Shown here: piece by piece, positions 8,721 to 16,116 of the stretch
Position numbering within the stretch: position 1 is the stretch's first letter
Layout: every line of letters begins with the position of its first letter
Source of the DNA: CAYGTS01 sp964352905
GTDB taxonomy: Bacteria; Pseudomonadota; Gammaproteobacteria; JAHCLG01
Length of the DNA stretch: 22,452 nucleotides
Assembly (NCBI GenBank): GCA_964352905.1
Contig: CAYGTS010000027.1
Span: 1 to 22,452, forward strand
Direction: 5' to 3'
Made by a program: the position numbers and the translations under genes
Notes under the pieces: generated by a model
The model's database searches: none
The model's input: only the letters and a program-made list of their open reading frames with translations
Told to the model about the DNA's origin: nothing

Positions 8721-9283
8721 CTAAACTCTGGTATTTTTTAATGTCTCTTCTATAAGTGAATTTGACAGACGCCCTGAGAACTCTTTAATGTTAGTTGTGG
8801 CAATAACTCTCCAAAATAATTTTAATTGGATTTTAGCGATCCATCTATGATTACTTAAAAATTTTTTTAAATTTTCATCTGTGAAAAAATTACTTTTAAA
8901 ATGTTGATCCAATCTTTCACTAAATTGTAAACATTTTGGCGTGTCATTTTTAAATATTGTTTGTGCTGGATTTGGTATAACTCTCAACCCATTTCTTCGA
9001 AATCTATTTGGGTTAAATGCAAATCCAGTACAAACAATATTTTGTTTACTTACATTAACACAAGATATCCATAAATGATTTGACATCTCTGGGGTAATAA
9101 CACCAACCGTAGCATTTTTGGTTTGCTATCTTTATAGGCCAGCCATAGAGCTACAATTACCGCTCCGCACGTGCCAATTGCTATGAATATATTACATAGA
9201 GTTGTGATAATAACGTTATTATTTTCTATGAATTTTATGGTACTTGTAATGAACATTAAATTCTGCTTGTTTACTTTAAACAA
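8721..9283 (-). pseudogene. Small membrane-anchored protein of unknown function, frameshifted
   Basis: The gene starts at ATG 9283-9281. It has a hydrophilic start, one hydrophobic segment (residues about 24-47, IITTLCNIFIAIGTCGAVIVALW) and then AYKDSKPK. At the A5 run of the coding strand (plus strand 9115-9119) the frame must shift: one frame runs out after 77 residues, while another continues from NATVGVITPEMSNHLWISCVNV through to 8721. The pattern of a single membrane segment, a SKPK basic patch and then a beta-rich domain with V-N-V-x and TGFAF resembles a common family of uncharacterised bacterial membrane proteins. Restoring one A joins the two parts into a protein of about 187 aa. A real single-base deletion is most likely, but a homopolymer sequencing error would look the same. 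Confidence 0.6.
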
Positions 9284-9487
9284 CCTAATGAACAGAATAC
9301 TCTATTAATACAGTAAAATATTTCTGCGTTTTCATGCGAATTATATACTACATTTACACTTCATAAAAACTATAAAATTGGTGTTGCCATGGAGATTAGT
9401 ATCAGTAAATAATACGTTCGCAATTTAAATTGATGACTGAGTTTTTTACTAATTTTTGATCTTCATGTTGAGAATTATTACAATTTA

Positions 9488-9796
9488 TTAAGCAACTAAA
9501 AGGGTAAGTCCATGACGATCGACTAAACTGAGTAGTTTTAAAGAAAGACCATTTGGCTTTTTCTGACCTTGCTCCCACTTTTGGATAGTCGATACAGTGG
9601 TATTAAGATAAGCTGCAAACACAGCCTGACTTGCGTGGTTGCGTTTACGCAATTTTTTAATTTGTGCTGGCGTATATTGTTTTATTTTAGGCAAAATTAA
9701 TGCGTCAAATTCACGCATGGTTTGTTCATCCATTAAACCAATGCGATGTAGACCATCAGCAGTTTCATGTAATACGTCAGCTAAATGTTTATTCAT
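9488..9796 (-). CDS. HTH antitoxin/repressor of a RelE-type toxin-antitoxin pair
   Basis: A 102-aa protein with a Cro/C1-type helix-turn-helix at residues 56-80 (SQAVFAAYLNTTVSTIQKW, then EQGQKKP). The tail LSLKLLSLVDRHGL is typical of HigA/NadS-like antitoxins. Its ATG overlaps the stop of the upstream toxin by eight bases (ATGAATAA, 9789-9796), so translation is probably coupled. By family precedent it should bind and neutralise the toxin and repress the shared promoter. The protein has normal length and an intact frame, unlike the genes on either side. Confidence 0.85.
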   Translation of the reverse strand: MNKHLADVLHETADGLHRIGLMDEQTMREFDALILPKIKQYTPAQIKKLRKRNHASQAVFAAYLNTTVSTIQKWEQGQKKPNGLSLKLLSLVDRHGLTLLVA

Positions 9797-10163
9797 GATA
9801 AATTACCTCAATTAATTCACCTTCTTTTAATGCAATTTGCAATTGGTTTTCACTATAACTCATATAAAGCGATGCTAACGTTTTTAAGCGTTCTAATTCT
9901 GCATTGCGTATCGTTTCCATCTCGTTTTTTGCATAGCCAAAAATAAAGACTGTACGTTTTTGCGCCTTGAATGCTAAAATCGTGCGAACACCACCACTTT
10001 TACCACGACCTGGCAAAGCAATACGACGCTTATAAACAAATTCGCTTAATTTACCGCGAATAACATCGCGATCCATTTCATCAACAGCTTGGCATAATGC
10101 CTGATCGGTTATGCCAGCTTTCCTTGCCCATTTAGTAAACACTTTTGTTTTAAAAAGTCGCAT
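9789..10163 (-). CDS. RelE/HigB-like toxin (mRNA interferase type)
   Basis: A 124-aa basic protein. The segment GRGKSGGVRTILAFK (52-66) followed by VFIFGYAKNE (72-81) is the signature of the RelE-like toxin family of Pfam PF06296, usually paired with HTH antitoxins. Family members are thought to cut mRNA at the ribosome. The order is toxin first, antitoxin second, as in higBA systems. The pair is intact in an otherwise decaying neighbourhood, which fits selection by addiction. The exact subfamily (HigB, RelE or YgiU-like) cannot be settled by eye, so no gene symbol is given. Confidence 0.82.
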   Translation of the reverse strand: MRLFKTKVFTKWARKAGITDQALCQAVDEMDRDVIRGKLSEFVYKRRIALPGRGKSGGVRTILAFKAQKRTVFIFGYAKNEMETIRNAELERLKTLASLYMSYSENQLQIALKEGELIEVIYHE

Positions 10164-10178
10164 TTCAACTCTGATTTA

Positions 10179-10195
10179 AGTATAGCACTAAGTGC
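10179..10195 (-). promoter_or_regulatory. Probable promoter and operator of the toxin-antitoxin operon
   Basis: Read on the minus strand, TGC-TATACT forms an extended -10 element (-10 at 10184-10179) about 16-20 bases before the toxin ATG. Directly upstream, and overlapping the TGC, is the perfect palindrome GCACT-A-AGTGC (10185-10195). A palindrome against the -10 is where an antitoxin repressor usually binds, so autoregulation is inferred. Confidence 0.4.
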
Positions 10196-10627
10196 GTCAT
10201 CTTACCATATTAACATTTAGTTTCAATAAGCAGGTTGCGTTGATAGTTATAATAGCGCTAAGAAAAAGCATCTTCAGCCTGATTTTATTGAAGAAAATTG
10301 AATCTGTCTGAACCTAAATTAATCATTTTAGGCAGTTTGAATGGGTTCCTAAGATCAAACGGCCAGAGTGTTAACCACCGCACGATAAAAACCAATCGGT
10401 AGGTTGCTGCAGAGAAGGGTGGAATAGCCAAAATTTAAAGACTGATAAGCGAGGTTATCGGTCCTTAAAATTCTGGCTCGTTGCCAAGGCAAAGTAGAAA
10501 TTTCCTGTTTAAGCAAATTTGTTCCTGCATAACTGCCGAGTAGCTTGCATTAGTGCATATTATGATGGTAAAGTTCTGGCATTAAATAATAATTATCTGC
10601 TTTTCAACATATTTAGAGGACAAAATA
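10196..10627. other. Noncoding stretch between the toxin-antitoxin operon and the orphan gene
   Basis: No convincing gene is seen on either strand. It contains a small hairpin with CCTAAA/TTTAGG arms (about 10313-10332), a long imperfect inverted repeat (10426-10478), and a short palindrome with TTGCC/GGCAA arms (10481-10492). The last 20 bases provide the ribosome binding site of the next gene. A small RNA or a decayed element is possible, but neither can be supported further. Confidence 0.4.
10426..10478. repeat. Long imperfect inverted repeat (hairpin), copy 1
   Basis: Left arm 10426-10448 (AGCC... ending GACTGATAA) pairs with right arm 10455-10478 (TTATCGGTC... ending TGGCT) around a GCGAGG loop, with about four mismatches and one bulge. 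The part AGCCAAAA, then AAAGACTGATAA, loop, TTATC-GTC, TTAA, reappears at about 11717-11756 on the other side of the orphan gene. Confidence 0.6.
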
Positions 10628-11698
10628 ATGCCAAAAATAAGCCTTAATTTATCTGGTTCTTCTGTTCAAGAAATTGGGAGGTTGAATCAATTTTTATCTA
10701 AAATTGACAGCTCTTTAAAAATTAAAGTCAATCCCTCAGATGAGGGAAAATATACCTTAGAAATTGATGATCCTTATAATCTTATTTTATTAAGTGGAAT
10801 GGCATATGTTCTTGAGCGTTATGATGATGTTGATCATTTTGCAACAAATTCTCAAGCTCCTGCTCCTAAGATAGAAAGAAAATATTTCCTGGTTAGCGTT
10901 TACAATCCGAATGAAAAAATTTGTTTATTTACTTGCACCACATTATCCAAAGACATGGGACCACAACTCCCAGACCATCAAGATGATATCGATAGTATTA
11001 CTGTGGGGATATTATCTGGTGCGCAAGCTGAGCAAGCCGCGAAAATAGTACAGGAGCGCAAGGTACATCATTCTCTGTCTGAAAGAATGAAACAAGTAGA
11101 TATTCATGGTGGGGTCGAATTCTTAGCTGATGGAAGCGTTCAATTTGCTGTGCTTGCTTATAAATGGAATGAGGTTTTTTCTTGTCTCAAAGAACTCGGT
11201 ATTGGTTCAGATGCTATGCTCGGAAAGCAACAGGTTATTTTTGATGAAGATAAAAAAAGCTCCCGGGCTTTTCCTCGTCACCTTAAACTAAATCTCACTA
11301 CTGAGGAATTGGATAGATTTCTACAATCATATCAAGAGCAGGTGCAGCAAGAAGCCAAGCGACAAGGAGAAATACCACAACGGGCAGCGCCCCTTTTTTT
11401 TAGAGAGCCCGCATCATCTAGCTCTAGCAGTGCGCTCCAAGGAAACGATTCTTCTAGCGATTTAAAAGCAAAACTTGCTTCATGTGATATCGTTCAGAGC
11501 GTATCTAACTCAGGTAACTCTAGTAATATTTTTGTAACCTTTATTAAAGGAAAAGAAATTCCAGATACTCCATGTACAACCAAAGCTATGGATCATATGA
11601 GAATTTATACTCCTGAAGAAGCGGGAAAGCTTTTGGACGCTCTTAACCCAGCAAAAAAAGAAGAAGCCAAAACGGCTCATTCTCGTAAAATGAGTTAG
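10628..11698 (+). CDS. Orphan 356-aa protein of unknown function, possible secreted effector
   Basis: The family is not recognised. The start ATG has a good ribosome binding site (AGAGGA at 10614-10619, eight bases upstream). The protein is soluble, with no signal peptide or membrane segment. An N-terminal part (1-75) begins KISLNLSGSS and contains KYTLEIDDPYNLILLSGMAYVL. A middle globular part (about 84-235) follows, then a charged helical stretch (225-250), a serine-rich linker (263-278) and a small C-terminal part (280-340). The last 14 residues (KKEEAKTAHSRKMS) are short, charged and hydrophilic, loosely like the glutamate-rich tails of Dot/Icm substrates. It stands alone between two related hairpins, with codon use as AT-rich as the giant gene. 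An effector role is inference only. Confidence 0.75.
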   Translation: MPKISLNLSGSSVQEIGRLNQFLSKIDSSLKIKVNPSDEGKYTLEIDDPYNLILLSGMAYVLERYDDVDHFATNSQAPAPKIERKYFLVSVYNPNEKICLFTCTTLSKDMGPQLPDHQDDIDSITVGILSGAQAEQAAKIVQERKVHHSLSERMKQVDIHGGVEFLADGSVQFAVLAYKWNEVFSCLKELGIGSDAMLGKQQVIFDEDKKSSRAFPRHLKLNLTTEELDRFLQSYQEQVQQEAKRQGEIPQRAAPLFFREPASSSSSSALQGNDSSSDLKAKLASCDIVQSVSNSGNSSNIFVTFIKGKEIPDTPCTTKAMDHMRIYTPEEAGKLLDALNPAKKEEAKTAHSRKMS

Positions 11699-11726
11699 TC
11701 CAGGGGCAGTTGGCAAGCCAAAAACA

Positions 11727-11754
11727 AAGACTGATAATAGCAGTTATCAGTCTT
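11727..11754 (-). terminator. Hairpin terminator (copy 2 of the hairpin repeat)
   Basis: A perfect 11-bp stem (AAGACTGATAA / TTATCAGTCTT) with a six-base loop. On the minus strand it is followed by TTTGTTTTT after the inner stem, so it best fits a terminator for the decayed minus-strand gene at 11773-11906. On the plus strand it is followed by an A-rich run, so it would be at best a weak terminator for the orphan gene. It is related to the hairpin at 10426-10478. Confidence 0.55.
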
Positions 11755-11772
11755 AAGGAAAAAATGCCAAAG

Positions 11773-11906
11773 TCACAAGAAAAGATTTTCGCCGTTTCGG
11801 GTTGGTTTGATTAATTGCCCTAATGCCGCGATAAGTTCATCAACACGACCTTGTCTTGCTGTAAAATAGGACAGGCAATACATGGGAGTGTTTTTTTAAC
11901 CGTCAT
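11773..11906 (-). pseudogene. Remnant of an antibiotic-biosynthesis-monooxygenase (ABM) domain protein
   Basis: The minus strand reads YFTARQGRVDELIAALGQL, then IKPTR, then stops at 11773-11775. This matches the N-terminal strand and helix of small ABM/YgiN-like quinol monooxygenases. Family members run to about 95-105 residues, and everything after the first helix is missing here. The frame can start at ATG 11883. A better-placed ATG lies at 11906 with GAAGAGA upstream, but it is out of frame across an A7 run (plus strand 11891-11897), suggesting a one-base loss as well as the C-terminal truncation. It is very unlikely to be functional. Confidence 0.5.
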
Positions 11907-12138
11907 AAATTTTCTCTTCGTGAGCTAAAACCGAAATATCGCCATTTTTTCCAATCCTAAGTCTTGCAGATAAACCTTATGCAATGAATAAACTACATTA
12001 AGGTTTTCTAGCTTTCATTTAAATTTACAAGCTAACTTACTATTTTTTTCAACTAATTTAAAGCATGCCTTATTTGCTTTTTAGCCTTTTTAAATCGATA
12101 CTTATTATACAGAGTGGCGAAAGTGGGTCGAAAAATTT

Positions 12139-13821
12139 ATGCATCAACAACTAAAACGGGTCTTGCTGATTTATCAAGATGATGCTGAAATTGAGTTATA
12201 TCAATTTTTGTTTAAACACCCTTCCCTGTTTGAAATACAAATTTGCAACTCTTATGAAAATTTTGATAATCATTATCAACGTTTTGTACCTGATATTGTG
12301 ATTCTGCATTTTGATAAATTAAGCGATGATGATTACCAGTTTCTACAAACCATTTCGAGTAACACCTTACTGAGATCGATTATTGCAGTGGCTGAAAACC
12401 TAGAGGGCAGTAATTTTGACATCCCAATTGAAAAGTTAAAATTTCTTGATTTAAAAGAACGTGATTCTTTTACTAAACGCTTATTAGAGATTATTGAAGG
12501 CGAGCAATCCTCTCAAGACGATGATGTTTTTTCAGAAACGCTCAAAAATGCTCAGGAAAGAATTTTTAGACAAATGTTGGCGCGATCACTGGCACGCAGT
12601 AAACGCCATAAGCGCATTATGAGCTTGTACCTTTTTCAGTTGCGTAATTATGCAGAAATACAAGATAAATTAGGCCATTTTAAAGCGCAACATTTAATGT
12701 GGTATATTTCTGAAATTCTGCAAAATAATTTACGTGCCTCGGATGTGATCCACCGTCTTGATAGAGCAACTTTTGCTTTAATTCTTGAAGATCTAGCTGA
12801 TTATCAAAATGCTGGAACGATTGCCAAAAAAATATTAGCACATTTTAGAGATGGAATTAGTATCGATGAGCGCATCGTTAATCTTGATTGTGCAATTGGC
12901 ATGAGCTGCTTTCCTGACGCTAATGAAGAAACGGATCAAATTTATCAACACGCTAAACATGCCCTGCTACTGGCCTCGCAAAATGTTTCACGAATTACCT
13001 GTTTTAATAAAAGCATGCAACAAAGTGATTTCCAAAAAGATACGATTAGTGATGAACTCAAGAAAGCTATCGAGGATGATGAGTTCTATATTTTGTACCA
13101 GCCTATTTACAATTTAATAAACGGCAAAATTTTTGCCTTGGAAGCTTTTTTACGCTGGGAGCACCCCACCCTTGATTTAATTGGCCCAAAAGCTTTTTTA
13201 AGCCTAGCTGAACGATTTAATTTAAATAACAAAATTATTAAATGGTTAGTAAAGCATGCCGTGAGTGATTTTCAAGTCATTTCAAAATCATCACCAAATT
13301 TAAAATTGATGTTAAAATTTCCAATTAGCTCACTAAACAAACAACTTAATTTCGATGACTCCCCTGATTCTTTTCGTGAGTTAATTAAATCTAAACGTGT
13401 TATTTTAGAATTAAAAGAGAGCCTACTGAATCAATTTACGGTTAAAGATAAAAATGCGATTAAAAATTTGGAAATGCAAGGCTGCCAGTTTTGCGTCTCT
13501 AAACTTTCTGCGCATGATTTTTCAATGCAAGACATTAGCAATCTCGCAATCAGTTATTTAAAGCCAGATTTAAAATGCATGAAAAATATTAACGAGCGCT
13601 CTGGTTTTGAACCGATGATGATAGCACTAAAAGATCTCTCTGCGAGCATGGGAATTGAAATTATTGCCTCGGGGATCGAATCACGGCAAAGCCTCTTGGA
13701 TTACATCAGCATGCAAATTGATTATGGTTCTGGCTTTTATTTATGCAAACCACTACCACTGGAAGAGTTAATCGTTTTCCTACATTCCGATAAAACTCGG
13801 TTAGAAACAATTTTAGAGTAA
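12139..13821 (+). CDS. Degenerate receiver-GGDEF-EAL protein, probable c-di-GMP-family scaffold
   Basis: 560 aa in three parts: receiver-like (about 5-120), GGDEF-like (about 160-295) and EAL-like (about 303-550). All three have lost key residues. The receiver phosphoacceptor position in DIVILHF is His57 instead of Asp. The GGDEF site reads RLDRATF (206-212). The EAL motif reads EAFLRW (335-340), the metal-binding Asn of the next strand is Lys393, the usual DDFG reads SKLS (454-457), AEGVE reads ASGIE (510-514) and the Q-G before the final strand is S-G (531-532). ELKES and LKPD remain. It therefore probably neither makes nor cleaves c-di-GMP and is more likely a binding or regulatory protein. 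No transmembrane segment is seen. The ribosome binding site is weak, and the gene is monocistronic. Confidence 0.85.
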   Translation: MHQQLKRVLLIYQDDAEIELYQFLFKHPSLFEIQICNSYENFDNHYQRFVPDIVILHFDKLSDDDYQFLQTISSNTLLRSIIAVAENLEGSNFDIPIEKLKFLDLKERDSFTKRLLEIIEGEQSSQDDDVFSETLKNAQERIFRQMLARSLARSKRHKRIMSLYLFQLRNYAEIQDKLGHFKAQHLMWYISEILQNNLRASDVIHRLDRATFALILEDLADYQNAGTIAKKILAHFRDGISIDERIVNLDCAIGMSCFPDANEETDQIYQHAKHALLLASQNVSRITCFNKSMQQSDFQKDTISDELKKAIEDDEFYILYQPIYNLINGKIFALEAFLRWEHPTLDLIGPKAFLSLAERFNLNNKIIKWLVKHAVSDFQVISKSSPNLKLMLKFPISSLNKQLNFDDSPDSFRELIKSKRVILELKESLLNQFTVKDKNAIKNLEMQGCQFCVSKLSAHDFSMQDISNLAISYLKPDLKCMKNINERSGFEPMMIALKDLSASMGIEIIASGIESRQSLLDYISMQIDYGSGFYLCKPLPLEELIVFLHSDKTRLETILE

Positions 13822-13869
13822 TTCTCGTGAAAAAGTTACAAGCCCCTGTCGCTACCCGGGAATTGATGA

Positions 13870-14568
13870 CTACGAATGATTAAGCATCACCAACAACAAT
13901 TGCACACCATTAAAAAACATATGAATTACCAAACTCGGTATAATATTTTTTGCATAATAACGAACGATTGCTAAAATGACACCAATCAACATAATTAAAC
14001 TCATGATAGCTAAGCTATATTGAATATGTAACACCGACCAAATCAAGGCCGTTAAAATCACTGTGAGACTCAGCGGTAAATGACTCTTTTCGCATGCACT
14101 AAATACATAACCACGAAATAAAACCTCTTCATATAGCGGCGCTAAAATCACCAAGTTGATCATCATTAACGGTAGCAGCAATGGCATGACATTCAATAAC
14201 TTCGCATCCCAAATTTGTGCTTGTTGTAAGTGAAAAAAGTGCTCTATACCAAAAACCATAGCGGCCAATAAAACACCAAAAAAACCATAGCCCATTACAT
14301 GCCGCCATGAAATTCGTTTATAAGGGATAAACTCTACGATAGCTCGGTTAATAAAGATTACGTTATGCACAGCCTTAAGCGTGAATAAACCTGCTGCAAA
14401 CGCAACTGGATAAATCAGCGCAACGCTATTACCAAAGGATAGTTTATGTAGAAACAGTGCAAGCAAATTGGCTGCTACCAAAAATGCGAGATAAGAAGCA
14501 ATGGCAACAAGCAGGCTTTGGATAAAGGGTACTAAACTAAAATGTTTCACGGGCAACTTCTTAATCAT
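13870..14568 (-). CDS. CPBP-family (Abi/CAAX-like) intramembrane metalloprotease
   Basis: 232 aa with about seven hydrophobic segments. The family motifs are complete: EEVLFRG (147-153, with Glu147, Glu148 and Arg152), the second motif ending in His181 (WSVLH), and HMFFN (216-220, with His216 and Asn220). The glutamates and histidines are the presumed metal and catalytic residues of this glutamic-type membrane protease family. Bacterial members process peptides or membrane proteins; the substrate here is unknown. It converges on the receiver-GGDEF-EAL gene with a 48-bp gap and is divergent from the RMF-like gene. Confidence 0.85.
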   Translation of the reverse strand: MIKKLPVKHFSLVPFIQSLLVAIASYLAFLVAANLLALFLHKLSFGNSVALIYPVAFAAGLFTLKAVHNVIFINRAIVEFIPYKRISWRHVMGYGFFGVLLAAMVFGIEHFFHLQQAQIWDAKLLNVMPLLLPLMMINLVILAPLYEEVLFRGYVFSACEKSHLPLSLTVILTALIWSVLHIQYSLAIMSLIMLIGVILAIVRYYAKNIIPSLVIHMFFNGVQLLLVMLNHS

Positions 14569-14719
14569 GACTTTAACTAGTTTAATTCAATTTATTTTAG
14601 TATCTTATTAATAAAAAAGCTATTTTTTGCAATTAAACTATGCCTGTTTTATAAAATACATGAGCTTTAAAAATCAAGCTATTGTATAAACAATATTTTT
14701 ATGCCGCATATAAAAACTA

Positions 14720-14748
14720 TTTACACGGTCATTTTTTGTTGGTATAAT
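14720..14748 (+). promoter_or_regulatory. Near-consensus sigma70 promoter for the RMF-like gene
   Basis: A -35 of TTTACA (14720-14725; one mismatch to TTGACA), a 17-base spacer and a perfect TATAAT (14743-14748). Transcription should start near 14755, giving a leader of about 100 bases. This is the strongest promoter seen in the window, suggesting a highly expressed small protein. Confidence 0.7.
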
Positions 14749-14855
14749 GGCTTTAAATGAAACAAAACAGGATGATGAAAGAGTAAATAAGTTAGGGCAT
14801 GTTTTAAAAACTAATTGTAACACACTGATTTTAAACCTGTAACGAGGATACCGCC

Positions 14856-15260
14856 ATGAAACAAGATAAAAATAGCATCAACGATAATACCTTAGCCAAT
14901 GTTAAATTATTATTCGCGATTCAAAGCCCTAACCTTGATGACGTGTATCTTGAAGGGTATGAAGCCAGTTTAGCCAACCTTTCCGAAGCAACTAACCCTT
15001 ACAAACAAGGCAGTAAATTACATCAATTTTGGGAAGATGGCTGGTGGGATGCCTTCTACGAGGAAACGCCCGCTTTCATGCCAGCAATCGATAAATCAAA
15101 AGCGCATGTCGTTGCGAATGTGAATGTTGTTGCTGCCAATGATGCAACCATTGCCGGCCAAGAACCTGCGCAAGAGTCGTTATATCGTTTAATTTTCAAT
15201 GTGCTCGTTGCGTTATGTGCAACCATGTTGATTTATACAGTTTATGATTTTGCAACCTAG
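14856..15260 (+). CDS. Small protein with an RMF-like N-terminal domain and a C-terminal membrane anchor
   Basis: 134 aa. Residues 31-68 carry YLEGYEASLA, then NPY (47-49), then FWEDGWWDAF (58-67). This follows the pattern of ribosome modulation factor (RMF), where a GY-A start, a central PY and a final W-GGW-A are conserved. RMF itself is about 55 aa and forms inactive 100S ribosome dimers. Here the domain is followed by an alanine/valine/asparagine-rich linker (80-108) and one hydrophobic segment (about 110-130), giving a probable tail-anchored inner-membrane protein. It has a strong promoter, a GAGG ribosome binding site (14841-14844) and a clean terminator, so it is its own unit. Ribosome binding is inferred from the motif only; the basic residues of true RMF are mostly absent. 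Confidence 0.7.
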   Translation: MKQDKNSINDNTLANVKLLFAIQSPNLDDVYLEGYEASLANLSEATNPYKQGSKLHQFWEDGWWDAFYEETPAFMPAIDKSKAHVVANVNVVAANDATIAGQEPAQESLYRLIFNVLVALCATMLIYTVYDFAT

Positions 15261-15295
15261 TACCAACCACACTTTAAAGCACTAAGCCAACTATT

Positions 15296-15325
15296 TGGGG
15301 ATCAATATGGATCCCCATTTTTATT
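15296..15325 (+). terminator. Rho-independent terminator after the RMF-like gene
   Basis: An 8-bp perfect stem, TGGGGATC (15296-15303) with GATCCCCA (15310-15317) around an AATATG loop, followed by TTTTTATTT. It ends the RMF-like unit just before the next gene. Confidence 0.85.
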
Positions 15326-15369
15326 TACGCTAAAATCCAAACTTGCTTAAAACAAAGTGTAAATTTTTC

Positions 15370-16116
15370 ATGAAAAAAATCCTTGCATTACTCTTACTTA
15401 ACATGCCGTTATTAGCATTTCCGGCAATCCAGTGGCAGCCACTTATGCCAGGTTTACACTACAGCTTGCTGCAACCCGATCCATTGGATAAATCAGCACA
15501 AATCCACGTCTTTAAAATATCACTGGCAAAATTTCGCTTAAATTTAGTTGCAGCAACCGAACAACGACAACAAAGCGCCTATGTTGCCGACATGGGATCG
15601 TTTCATGATGCCTTAATCGCTGTTAATGGCGGTTTCTTTACACCAGAATTAAAGCCATTAGGCTTGCGTATCAAAGAAGGGAAAACCATTAACCCAATCA
15701 GGCAAACCAATTGGTGGGGAGTTTTTAGTGTTAATAAAAATAATGTTGCTGCAATTACCTCGAAAAACGCTTATCGCTCATCCAACAATACCGTTTTTGC
15801 GATCCAAGCTGGCCCGCGCTTAATCGTAAATAATGCCATTCCAAAATTAAAAGAAGGTGAAAAGGAGCGCTCGGCTTTAGGTATTACCCGTAACGGTGAC
15901 TTGATTTTATTGGTAACGCAAGGTTACCCAATCTCAACGACTGATTTAGCGTTTCTAATGCAAAAGCCCGAACAGCAGGATGGGTTTGCTTGCGTGAACG
16001 CCCTAAATCTTGATGGTGGCAGTTCAACTCAACTTTATGCCAATATTGGTCACTTTAAACTGAATATTCTCAGTTTTCGCCCTGTTGCCGATGCGATTAT
16101 TGTTAAACCACGCTAA
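15370..16116 (+). CDS. Secreted phosphodiester glycosidase family protein (NAGPA-like)
   Basis: 248 aa from ATG 15370, which gives a clean signal peptide (MKKILALLLLNMPLLAFPA, likely cut near residue 19). An upstream in-frame TTG at 15343 would spoil this and has no ribosome binding site. The motifs NGGFF (86-90), QAGPRL (146-151) and NLDGGSST (213-220) identify the domain first seen in the human uncovering enzyme NAGPA (Pfam PF09992). Bacterial members are periplasmic or surface proteins proposed to hydrolyse sugar phosphodiesters; the substrate is unknown. Its 3' end overlaps the convergent L,D-transpeptidase-like gene by 14 bases. Confidence 0.85.
   Translation: MKKILALLLLNMPLLAFPAIQWQPLMPGLHYSLLQPDPLDKSAQIHVFKISLAKFRLNLVAATEQRQQSAYVADMGSFHDALIAVNGGFFTPELKPLGLRIKEGKTINPIRQTNWWGVFSVNKNNVAAITSKNAYRSSNNTVFAIQAGPRLIVNNAIPKLKEGEKERSALGITRNGDLILLVTQGYPISTTDLAFLMQKPEQQDGFACVNALNLDGGSSTQLYANIGHFKLNILSFRPVADAIIVKPR

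Noticed and set aside
10366..10377. TAACCACCGCAC shared with about 21988-21999
   Set aside because: Only about 12 bases match and the flanks diverge completely; too short to call a repeat.
10330..10500. tRNA or riboswitch in the structured spacer
   Set aside because: Several hairpins are present but no cloverleaf, no T-loop signature and no known aptamer core could be read.
14757..14786. Nine-codon leader peptide frame (MKQNRMMKE) just after the strong promoter
   Set aside because: No Shine-Dalgarno sequence, no run of a single amino acid and no attenuator hairpin; probably chance.
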